NCBI GenBank assembly: GCA_963704005.1
Contig: CAVPGJ010000001.1
Location: 434,001 to 498,000 of the forward strand
Source: AC-32 sp963704005
GTDB taxonomy: Bacteria; Actinomycetota; Thermoleophilia; Gaiellales; Gaiellaceae
Length of the DNA: 64,000 nt
Direction: 5' to 3'
Each line of letters begins with the position of its first letter. Within the stretch, counting starts at the first letter, position 1. Below are positions 58,048 to 64,000 of the stretch, in pieces. The notes below the pieces were generated by a model. That model saw only the letters and a program-made list of their open reading frames with translations, searched no databases and was not told the origin of the DNA. Both the position numbers and the translations under genes were made by a program.

Positions 58048-58054
58048 GGCCTGA

Positions 58055-58067
58055 ATCGTAGTACGGT
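58055..58067. promoter_or_regulatory. Back-to-back -10 elements, HxlR gene and HD gene
   Basis: TACGAT on the minus strand (58060-58055) serves the HxlR gene; TACGGT on the plus strand (58062-58067) is 9 nt before GTG 58077. Only 1 bp separates them, so regulation of one affects the other. Confidence 0.55.
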
Positions 58068-58076
58068 TGGGACGCC

Positions 58077-58955
58077 GTGTCGCAGCTCGACAAGGAGCTC
58101 CGCGAGCGAATCGACGAGCCGGCCTCGGAGGAGGCGGAACGCGAAGCTCGCCTGACACCCGCCGAGGCGGTCGCGCAGATGCGGATCAAGGTGCCGGCGC
58201 AGCGCAGCCGCAAGTTGCGCGCGATCCTCGAGCGCGTCAATGCAGACGACGGGCTCAAGGGCTGGTGGCATGTCGCCAACGTCAACGCCGTCAAGCGCCT
58301 CGGGATCAACGACCACTCCTGGGTGCACATCCAGATCGTGGCCAACATCGCGCTGCGGCTGCTGCGGATCCTCGCCAAGCGGGACGTCGAGCCGGCAATG
58401 GTCGCGGACTACGAGATGAAGCAGGAGGACGCCGAGGTCGTCGTCCTGCTCGGCGCACTCCTCCACTGCGTCGGCATGGCCGTCCACCGCGACCGGCACG
58501 AGGACTGGAGCCTCTTCCTCGCCGAGCCGAAGGCGCGCGAGCTCCTGGCGGGAATCTACGAGGAGCCGGAGCTGACCGTCGTCGTCTCCGAGGTCTTGCA
58601 GGCGATCACCTCGCACCGCGAGTCCGGGCATCCGCTGACCCTCGAGGCGGGAATCGTCCGCGTCGCCGACGCGCTCGACATCGAGGAGGGCCGCTCGCGG
58701 ATCCCGTTCGAGCGCGGCCACGTCTCGATCCACTCGATCTCGGCGGCGGCGATCGACGAGGTGATCATCTCCGAGGGCAAGGACCACCCGGTCTCGATCG
58801 AGATCAAGATGAACAACTCGGCCGGGATCTACCAGGTGGACGAGCTGCTGAAGTCGAAGCTGCACGGCTCCGGTCTCGAGCCGTACGTCGAGGTCGTCGC
58901 GCGGATCGAGACCGAGGGCGAGAAGAGCCTCGTGCCCATGTACCGGCTCGAGTAG
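58077..58955 (+). CDS. HD-domain protein (degenerate HD motif)
   Basis: A 292-residue protein with an HD-superfamily helical core: HSWVHIQIVANIALRLL carries the first His, and LLGALLHCVGMAVHRD stands where LLHDIG is usual, so the metal-binding Asp is Cys. The later DALDIEEGRS may be the distal Asp. The C-terminal 90 residues form a separate domain (HPVSIEIKMNNSAGIYQVDE). The altered motif may mean loss of phosphohydrolase activity or a different metal site. GTG start with -10 upstream. Confidence 0.75.
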   Translation: MSQLDKELRERIDEPASEEAEREARLTPAEAVAQMRIKVPAQRSRKLRAILERVNADDGLKGWWHVANVNAVKRLGINDHSWVHIQIVANIALRLLRILAKRDVEPAMVADYEMKQEDAEVVVLLGALLHCVGMAVHRDRHEDWSLFLAEPKARELLAGIYEEPELTVVVSEVLQAITSHRESGHPLTLEAGIVRVADALDIEEGRSRIPFERGHVSIHSISAAAIDEVIISEGKDHPVSIEIKMNNSAGIYQVDELLKSKLHGSGLEPYVEVVARIETEGEKSLVPMYRLE

Positions 58956-59321
58956 CTAGGCGAGCAGGTCTCTCAGAGCCGCGAGCGGTTCCTCGCAGAC
59001 GCGGAAGAAGGCCCAGCTGCCGCGCTGGTCACGCTCGACCAGGCCGGCCTGGTGGAGGACCTTCAGGTGGTGGCTGACGGTGGGTTGGCTCAGCCCGAGC
59101 GGCTCGGTCAGGTGACAGACGCAGGCCTCGTGGCCCGGCTGGGCCTGGATCAGGCTCAGGAGCCGTAGGCGGGCGGGATCGGCGACGGCCTTCAGCACCC
59201 CGGCGAGCTGCTCGGCGTCCTGCGGGGCGAGCGGCTCCTGCAGAAGGGGCGGGCAGGAGGCGGCGACGGTTGCGATCGGCTGCACGCCTTTGATATTGAC
59301 AGACATCGATGTCCTTGTCAT
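58956..59321 (-). CDS. arsR: ArsR-family metalloregulator
   Basis: A 121-residue winged-helix repressor. ADPARLRLLSLIQ, ACVCHLTEPLGLSQPTVSHH and LKVLHQAGLVERDQRGSW are the ArsR core; the CVC pair in the recognition-helix region is the classic As(III)/metalloid-binding site. ATG 59321 lies 8 nt after TACCGT (59335-59330, minus). The palindrome GACATCGATGTC (59302-59313) falls just inside the 5' end and is a candidate operator. It diverges from the arsC-aquaporin pair it likely represses. Confidence 0.9.
   Translation of the reverse strand: MTRTSMSVNIKGVQPIATVAASCPPLLQEPLAPQDAEQLAGVLKAVADPARLRLLSLIQAQPGHEACVCHLTEPLGLSQPTVSHHLKVLHQAGLVERDQRGSWAFFRVCEEPLAALRDLLA
59302..59313. promoter_or_regulatory. 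Perfect palindrome, candidate ArsR operator
   Basis: GACATCGATGTC lies between the ArsR promoter and the arsC gene; a related imperfect repeat (ATCGAT...GTCGAT) is at 59340-59355 before arsC. Confidence 0.5.
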
Positions 59322-59371
59322 CATCGCGGACGGTAAGGCATCGATCAGCGTCGATATCTGAAGGAGGCGTC

Positions 59372-60001
59372 ATGCCGCAGGCACTCGACCCGGTGACCCA
59401 GCATCACATCGACCAGGCCGCCGACCGGTTGGCGGTCGAGTTCGAGGGCGTCTTCTCTAAGGAGACGATCGCGCGCTACATGGCGGAGTCGCAGGACCTG
59501 CTCGGCGAGGCGCGGATAAACGTCTTCGTGCCGGTGCTCGCGCACCGCTTCGCCCGCGAGCGGCTGAAGGCGCTGGCCCAGGCCGAGGGCAAACTGACGA
59601 AGGAGCAGCCGGAAGTGCTCTTCGTCTGCACGCACAACGCCGGCCGTAGCCAGATGGCCGCCGGCCTCGTGAAGCTTCGGTCCGAGGGACGCATCCACGT
59701 TCGCTCCGCCGGCTCGACGCCCGCGGACGAGATCAACCCCGCGGCGGTCGAGGCGATGGAGGAGATCGGCGTCGACATGGGCGAGGAGTTCCCGAAGCCG
59801 CTCACCGACGAGGTCGTCCGGGCCGCCGACGTCGTGATCACGATGGGCTGCGGAGATGCCTGCCCGATCTTCCCGGGCAAACGCTACGAGGACTGGGAGC
59901 TCGAGGACCCGGCCGGCAAGGACCTCGACACCGTGCGCCGCATCCGCGACGAGCTCGACGAGCGCGTTCGGAAGCTGATCGACGAGCTGCTCGCGGCCTG
60001 A
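59372..60001 (+). CDS. arsC: Arsenate reductase (LMW-PTP type) with N-terminal helical domain
   Basis: A 209-residue protein. Residues about 1-80 are a helical extension (HHIDQAADRLAVEFEGVFSK...ARYMAESQDLL) found in some actinobacterial arsenate reductases; the rest is a low-molecular-weight phosphatase fold with active-site loop VCTHNAGRSQMA (nucleophilic Cys, Arg) and a second Cys in MGCGDACPIF that completes the redox relay. It reduces arsenate to arsenite. ATG 59372 has RBS AAGGAGG (59361-59367). The aquaporin gene follows after 2 nt. Confidence 0.92.
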   Translation: MPQALDPVTQHHIDQAADRLAVEFEGVFSKETIARYMAESQDLLGEARINVFVPVLAHRFARERLKALAQAEGKLTKEQPEVLFVCTHNAGRSQMAAGLVKLRSEGRIHVRSAGSTPADEINPAAVEAMEEIGVDMGEEFPKPLTDEVVRAADVVITMGCGDACPIFPGKRYEDWELEDPAGKDLDTVRRIRDELDERVRKLIDELLAA

Positions 60002-60003
60002 GC

Positions 60004-60705
60004 GTGCCGCTCGCCCGCCTGCTCGCGGCCGAGTTCGTCGGCACCTTCACGCTTGTCTTCGCCGGCGCCGGCGCCGTGATGGTCGACGCCAAGACGCACG
60101 AGCTCGGCCACGTCGGCGTCGCTTTCACGTTCGGGCTTGTGATCATGGCGATGATCTACGCCGTCGGCCACATCTCCGGCGCGCACTTCAACGGTGCGGT
60201 CACCTTCGCCTTCGCGCTCAGCCGTCACTTTCCCTGGCCCCGCGCCGCCGGCTACTGGTGCGCCCAGCTCGCCGGCGCCATTGCCGCCGCGGCGCTCTTG
60301 CGCGGCTCGCTCGGCAACATCGCGCACGTCGGCGCCACCCTGCCTTCCGGCTCGCAGGGCCAGTCGTTCCTCTGGGAGCTCGTACTGAGCTTCTTCCTGA
60401 TGTTCGTGATCATGGCCGTCGCCACCGACACGCGCGCGGTCGGCGAGGCCGCGGCGATCGCGATCGGCGGCACGATCGGCCTCGACGCGATGTTCGGCGG
60501 GCCGATCTCCGGCGCGTCGATGAACCCGATGCGCTCGGCCGGCCCGGCGCTCGTCTCAGGCGACCTGCACGCGCTCTGGCTCTACATCGTCGCGCCCGTC
60601 GTGGGCGCGTCGCTCGGCGCGCTCAGCTACCAGCTGATTCGCGGCGAGCCGGCTCCTTCGGCAGCGGCTCGAGCGAGTAGCCGACCCCGTAGCGAGTCTG
60701 GATGA
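60004..60705 (+). CDS. aqpS: Aquaporin (MIP family), probable arsenite channel
   Basis: A 233-residue six-span channel of the major intrinsic protein family. The first half has SGAHFNGAVTFAFA, where the NPA box reads NGA; the second has SGASMNPMRSAGPAL, where NPA reads NPM. In ars operons such channels release the arsenite made by ArsC, as in Sinorhizobium AqpS, which is my basis for the role. The C-terminus overlaps the convergent response-regulator gene by 83 bp. GTG start 2 nt after arsC. Confidence 0.85.
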   Translation: MPLARLLAAEFVGTFTLVFAGAGAVMVDAKTHELGHVGVAFTFGLVIMAMIYAVGHISGAHFNGAVTFAFALSRHFPWPRAAGYWCAQLAGAIAAAALLRGSLGNIAHVGATLPSGSQGQSFLWELVLSFFLMFVIMAVATDTRAVGEAAAIAIGGTIGLDAMFGGPISGASMNPMRSAGPALVSGDLHALWLYIVAPVVGASLGALSYQLIRGEPAPSAAARASSRPRSESG

Positions 60706-61348
60706 ACGTGTGCTCCGAGGCGCGCTGGTCGATCTTCTCGCGTAGGCGGCGGACGCAGACGTCGACGGTGCGGTCGCGGTGGGTGGCGCGGCGGCCCCAG
60801 ATCCGCTGCAGCAGCTCGTCGCGGCTCGCGACCCGGCCGCGGTCGAGCGCGAGCGCGTAGAGCAGCCGGAACTCGGTCGGCGTCAGCTGCGCGTTCTCGC
60901 CGTCGACGAAGGCCTGCACCGAGCGCGGGTCGATCCGGAGCTCGTCGATCACGAGCTCCTCGCCGCGCTCTTCCTGGACGCCTCGCACCCCGCGGCGGGC
61001 CGCGGCCTGGACGCGGGCGACGAGCTCCTTCATCGAGAACGGCTTGACCAGGTAGTCGTCGGCGCCGATCTGCAGCGCGTGCACGCGGTCGTGCTCGGTG
61101 CCGCGCGCGCTGACGACGACGATCGGGGTGCCGATGCCCTCCGAGCGCGCCTGCTCGATCAGGCTCCAGCCGTCGAGGCCGGGCAGCATCAGGTCGAGCA
61201 CGAGCACGTCGGGCCGCTCGTAGCGAAGCCGCGCGAGGCCGAGCTCGCCGGCCGCGACTCGCATGGGATCGAGCCCCGAGGCCGTCAGGTGCTGGGCCAT
61301 GCCGTCGGCGATGAGCTCGTCGTCCTCGACGATCAGAACCTTGGTCAC
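60623..61348 (-). CDS. OmpR/PhoB-type response regulator
   Basis: A 241-residue regulator. Receiver domain with LIVEDDELIADGM, phospho-Asp in VLVLDLMLPGLDG, VSARGTE and YLVKPFSMKEL; winged-helix domain with LTPTEFRLLYALA and VDVCVRRLREKID, YGVGYSLEP. It diverges from a histidine kinase gene with 14 bp between the start codons. The pst genes two genes away and a PhoB-like direct repeat upstream of pstC suggest a PhoP/RegX3-type phosphate role (inference). Confidence 0.92.
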   Translation of the reverse strand: MTKVLIVEDDELIADGMAQHLTASGLDPMRVAAGELGLARLRYERPDVLVLDLMLPGLDGWSLIEQARSEGIGTPIVVVSARGTEHDRVHALQIGADDYLVKPFSMKELVARVQAAARRGVRGVQEERGEELVIDELRIDPRSVQAFVDGENAQLTPTEFRLLYALALDRGRVASRDELLQRIWGRRATHRDRTVDVCVRRLREKIDQRASEHTFIQTRYGVGYSLEPLPKEPARRESAGS

Positions 61349-61363
61349 GCGATACTCAGCCTA
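61349..61363. promoter_or_regulatory. Face-to-face divergent -10 elements of the two-component pair
   Basis: GATACT (61351-61356) is 6 nt before ATG 61363 of the kinase; TAGGCT on the minus strand (61363-61358) is 9 nt before GTG 61348 of the regulator. Each -10 lies between the other's -10 and its start. Confidence 0.5.
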
Positions 61364-62040
61364 TGCGGTCCGAGTATGACGAGCTCCGGATGGCCTTCAC
61401 CGCCGCGGTCTCGCACGAGCTGCGGACGCCGCTGGCGCGGCTGCTCGCGCTGCTGGAGTCGGCCGAGCTTCCCGGCGCCGACCTTCCCGCGCTGCTTCGG
61501 CACGCACGGGACGAGGTGCTGGAGATGACCGAGCTCGTGGACGACATCCTCTTCCTGAGCGAGCTGGAGCAAGGGCGCGAGGTCGTCTCGCTCGGCGAGA
61601 CCGAGGCGGCGCCGCTGCTTCGCGCCCTCGTCGACGAGAAGCTCGAGCGCGCCGAGCTGGCGGGGATACGCCTGGAGATCCAGATCGGCGACGAGGAGCT
61701 GCTCGTTCCGCTGCGGCGGCGCATGCTCCGGACGGTCGCCGAGAACCTGCTCGAGAACGCGATCCGTTACGCGGGTGAGGGCGCGACCTGCGTGATCGCG
61801 CTCCGCCGACAGGACGGCGAGATCGTGCTCGAGGTGAGGGACGATGGTGCCGGCGTGCCCGAGGAGGACGCGCCGCGGCTGTTCGAGCGCTTCTTCCGCT
61901 CCGACCGGGCCCGCACGACGCGCGGCAGCGGCCTCGGCCTGGCGATCGTCAAGCACGTGGTCGAGACCGCAGGCGGGCACGTCGAAGCCCGCGGCTCCCC
62001 TGGCCGCGGGCTCGACGTGAGATGTGTCTTTCCCGGCTAG
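61363..62040 (+). CDS. Minimal cytosolic histidine kinase
   Basis: A 225-residue kinase with no membrane span or recognised sensor domain. It begins almost directly with the phosphoacceptor helix (FTAAVSHELRTPLARLLALL) and continues to the ATPase domain: N box ENLLENAIRY, G1 VRDDGAGVPEED, F box LFERFF and G2 GSGLGLAIVKHVVE. It must be paired with a separate sensor, as PhoR-like kinases can be with the Pst/PhoU complex (inference). It likely acts with the divergent OmpR-type regulator. Confidence 0.92.
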   Translation: MRSEYDELRMAFTAAVSHELRTPLARLLALLESAELPGADLPALLRHARDEVLEMTELVDDILFLSELEQGREVVSLGETEAAPLLRALVDEKLERAELAGIRLEIQIGDEELLVPLRRRMLRTVAENLLENAIRYAGEGATCVIALRRQDGEIVLEVRDDGAGVPEEDAPRLFERFFRSDRARTTRGSGLGLAIVKHVVETAGGHVEARGSPGRGLDVRCVFPG

Positions 62041-62047
62041 CAGCTAG

Positions 62048-63085
62048 CTAGGAATGAATCCGCGCGATCGTCTTCTGGTCTGCCTTCACGACCACCTTCG
62101 GAAGGGGCAGGAAGAGCAGCGAGTGCCCCAGGGAGTTCCCCTTCGTGATCGCCCACTTGAAGAACGGCTTCATGTCGCTCGCCTTGGGCGACGTCAGCGG
62201 CACGATCACCCAGGTGAACGTGCAGATCGGGTAGCCGGCCTTGACGCTCTTGGGAGGGTCGACGACCGAGATCGCGTTGTTCTTCGGGACCTTCTTGACC
62301 GTCTTCGAGACCGCGGTCAGCGACTTGACCGTCGGCAGGACGAACCTGCCGGCGCGGTTCTTCATCTTCGCGATCGTGAAGTGGTTCTTGTACGAGTACG
62401 CGATGTCGACGTAGGTGATGCCGCCGGGGGTCGAGTTGAGCTTGGCGGCGACTCCGGAGCTGCCGTTCGCGCCGACGCCGACGCCCGACGGCCAGGCCGG
62501 GGAGGTGCCCTTGCCGATCTGGTTCTTCCACGTCTTGCTGACGTGCGACAGGTAGTCGGTGAAGTTGAAGCTCGTCCCGCTGCCGTCGCTGCGGTGGATC
62601 GGAACGATGTCCTCGGCGGGCAGGTTGACGCCCTTGTTGATCTTCTTGATCTGCGGGTCGTTCCACTTCTTGATGTTGCCCAGGTAGATGCCGGCCAGGA
62701 TCGGACCGGTCAGGTGGAGGCCGTAGGCGACGCCGGACACGTGATACGGGATCGACGTCGCCGCGTACGCCCAGGGGATCTGCACGCAGCTCTTGCAGGC
62801 AGTCGCCTGGTCGGGCGTCAGCGGGGCGTCGCTCGCTCCGAAGTCGACGGTGCGGGCCGTGATCGCCTGGATCCCCTTGCCGCTGCCGATGGAGGCGTAG
62901 TTGATCGTGGCCGGGTTGTAGTGCGCCGTGAATTGTGCGACCAGCGGGGCGACGAAGCTACTGCCGGCCCCCTGGATCGAGTTCTTCTTGGACGAGGCTC
63001 CGGCAAGGCCGGTCCACGCGGTGAGCGCGAGCGCCGCCACTCCGAGCACGGCAAACACGGCCGCGAGGCTTCTCATGCGTTTCAT
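62048..63085 (-). CDS. pstS: Phosphate ABC transporter substrate-binding protein PstS
   Basis: A 345-residue secreted binding protein. Signal peptide (about 1-30, no lipobox), then the PstS motifs IQGAGSSFVAPLVAQF, NYASIGSGKGIQA, TVDFGASDAPLT and later HRSDGSGTSFNFTDYL, all of which contact phosphate. ATG 63085 has the RBS GAGAGGAG. The frame upstream to 63265 has no homology. It diverges from pstC over a 148-bp gap with a PhoB-like direct repeat. Confidence 0.94.
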   Translation of the reverse strand: MKRMRSLAAVFAVLGVAALALTAWTGLAGASSKKNSIQGAGSSFVAPLVAQFTAHYNPATINYASIGSGKGIQAITARTVDFGASDAPLTPDQATACKSCVQIPWAYAATSIPYHVSGVAYGLHLTGPILAGIYLGNIKKWNDPQIKKINKGVNLPAEDIVPIHRSDGSGTSFNFTDYLSHVSKTWKNQIGKGTSPAWPSGVGVGANGSSGVAAKLNSTPGGITYVDIAYSYKNHFTIAKMKNRAGRFVLPTVKSLTAVSKTVKKVPKNNAISVVDPPKSVKAGYPICTFTWVIVPLTSPKASDMKPFFKWAITKGNSLGHSLLFLPLPKVVVKADQKTIARIHS

Positions 63086-63174
63086 GTTTTGTCTCCTCTC
63101 CGCTAACACGAAAGGTGTCCGCGTCAGGCTGCCGCGGCTCGCGCGAAGAGTGGGCTGAAAGGCGGTTGGCGTCT

Positions 63175-63191
63175 GGTAACGATCCGGTAAC
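63175..63191. promoter_or_regulatory. PhoP/PhoB-like box (11-nt direct repeat)
   Basis: GGTAAC at 63175-63180 and again at 63186-63191, exactly 11 nt apart, matches the spacing of actinobacterial PHO box repeats. Relative to the pstC start it lies near -43 to -59. Confidence 0.5.
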
Positions 63192-63219
63192 CGGCCGCAT
63201 GAACATGGGGTCGGCGGTA

Positions 63220-63225
63220 TAGCGT
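63220..63225 (+). promoter_or_regulatory. -10 element of pstC
   Basis: TAGCGT ends 8 nt before ATG 63234; the overlapping TATAGC (63218-63223) is the alternative hexamer. Confidence 0.45.
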
Positions 63226-63233
63226 GGCCGCGC

Positions 63234-64000
63234 ATGAGCTCGCTTCCCGCGACTTCTGAGTTCACGGGCCGTCGACGCGTGCGCGACTGGATCGGCGATC
63301 GGCTGCTCCTGGTGTTGACTGCCGGCGCCTCGCTCGCTGCGGTCGTGCTGATCGGGCTGATCGCCTACAAGATCCTGCACGGAGCGCACCTGGCGTTCAG
63401 CGCGTTCGGCCTCTCGTTCGTCAAGGGCTCGACCTGGGACGCGAACCACAAGCTCTTCGGGGCGCTGCCGGGCATCTACGGCACGGCCGTGACCTCGCTG
63501 ATCGCCCTCGTGATCGCGACGCCGCTCGCGCTCGCGATCGCGCTCTTCCTGAGCGAGCTCGCGCCGAGCTGGGCCCGCGTCGTCGTCGGCTCGCTCGTCG
63601 AGACGCTGGCGGCGATCCCGAGCGTCGTGCTCGGGCTCTGGGGGATCCTCGTGCTCGGGCCGATCGTCGCGGGCCACCTCGAGCCGTGGCTGAACAAGTA
63701 TTTCGGCTGGCTCCAGATCTTCAGCGGGCAGCCGTCCTCGAGCGGCATTCTCGTCGCGGGCCTGATCCTCGCGATCATGGTCCTCCCGATCATCGCCAGC
63801 ATCTGCCGCGAGCTCTTCCTCACCGTGCCCGGCGAGCTCGAGGAGGGCGCGCTCGCTCTCGGCGCCACGCGCTGGGAGATGGTGCGCGGCGTGATCCTGT
63901 CCTCGTCGCGGCCCGGGATTGCAGCCGCAATGATCCTCGGGCTCGGGCGTGCGCTCGGCGAGGCGATCGCCGTGGCGCAGGTAATCGGCTCGAGCTGGTC
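63234..64000 (+). CDS. pstC: Phosphate ABC transporter permease PstC (partial, runs off the window)
   Basis: At least 255 residues of an inner-membrane permease. A cytoplasmic N-terminus, first span about 24-47 (LLLVLTAGASLAAVVLIGLI), then LFGALPGIYGTAVTSLIALV, LALAIALFLSELAP, AAIPSVVLGLWGILVLGPIV and the EAA loop ELEEGALALGATRWEMVRGV, ending near GRALGEAIAVAQVIG. The gene continues past 64000. It works with PstS, PstA and PstB in high-affinity phosphate uptake. Confidence 0.93.
   Translation, partial: MSSLPATSEFTGRRRVRDWIGDRLLLVLTAGASLAAVVLIGLIAYKILHGAHLAFSAFGLSFVKGSTWDANHKLFGALPGIYGTAVTSLIALVIATPLALAIALFLSELAPSWARVVVGSLVETLAAIPSVVLGLWGILVLGPIVAGHLEPWLNKYFGWLQIFSGQPSSSGILVAGLILAIMVLPIIASICRELFLTVPGELEEGALALGATRWEMVRGVILSSSRPGIAAAMILGLGRALGEAIAVAQVIGSSW

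Overview
The window is high-GC, densely packed bacterial chromosome with short intergenic gaps, operons joined by ATGA or GTGA overlaps, and many GTG starts. The gene content points to a deep-branching actinobacterium, most like Thermoleophilia (inference): an actinobacterial CysO/CysM/Mec/MoeZ-type sulfur-carrier locus, LCP and DUF501 proteins, a DivIC-eno-mazG-mfd neighbourhood, a radical-SAM gene with an actinobacterial-type LexA box, and large zinc-ribbon/cyclase/STAND/TPR regulators. More than 25 genes show a TAnnnT-like -10 hexamer 6-9 nt before a GTG or ATG with no Shine-Dalgarno, the signature of leaderless transcripts; I used this to choose many starts.

Layout. 1-11.6 kb: housekeeping genes (FmdB-like, LCP, ROK kinase, rsmI, M23 peptidase, metG-tatD-rsmA-yjbQ-ispE, tRNA-Gln, glmU-prs). 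11.6-14.0 kb: a decayed mobile element at the 3' end of prs, bounded by a 19-bp duplication of that end and holding a tyrosine-recombinase C-terminal remnant, a PD-(D/E)XK nuclease-like gene and a HIRAN fragment. 14.3-21.5 kb: two giant paralogous cyclase/STAND/TPR proteins. 21.6-34 kb: rplY-pth, a frameshifted MFS gene, a TolB-like lipoprotein, mfd, a PPIase, mazG-eno-pyk-divIC-DUF501. 34-41 kb: envelope genes and a cytochrome c maturation cluster whose thioredoxin and CcmH genes each carry a pair of compensating frameshifts. 41-44.8 kb: Rieske protein, receiver-like protein, a 7Fe ferredoxin interrupted by an intein, VOC and FAD proteins. 44.8-49.5 kb: NarL-type two-component system, LexA-boxed radical SAM gene, an amber-interrupted gene, MBL hydrolase. 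49.6-57.7 kb: CorC, cupredoxin, the Mec-CysM-CysO-MoeZ locus, TPR protein, principal sigma factor, M20 peptidase. 57.7-64 kb: HxlR and HD proteins, an ars locus (ArsR, ArsC, aquaglyceroporin), a divergent minimal two-component pair and the start of the phosphate (pst) genes.

Most striking features: (i) an intein with LAGLIDADG motifs inserted exactly before a cluster-ligand cysteine of a ferredoxin, with residues resembling the class 3 WCT triad; (ii) a dispersed double-hairpin element of about 55 bp in five copies with compensatory stem changes, two of them inside coding frames; (iii) the prs-3'-end attachment-site island; (iv) paired compensating frameshifts in two adjacent cytochrome c maturation genes. 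All calls are from reading the sequence; no database search was run.
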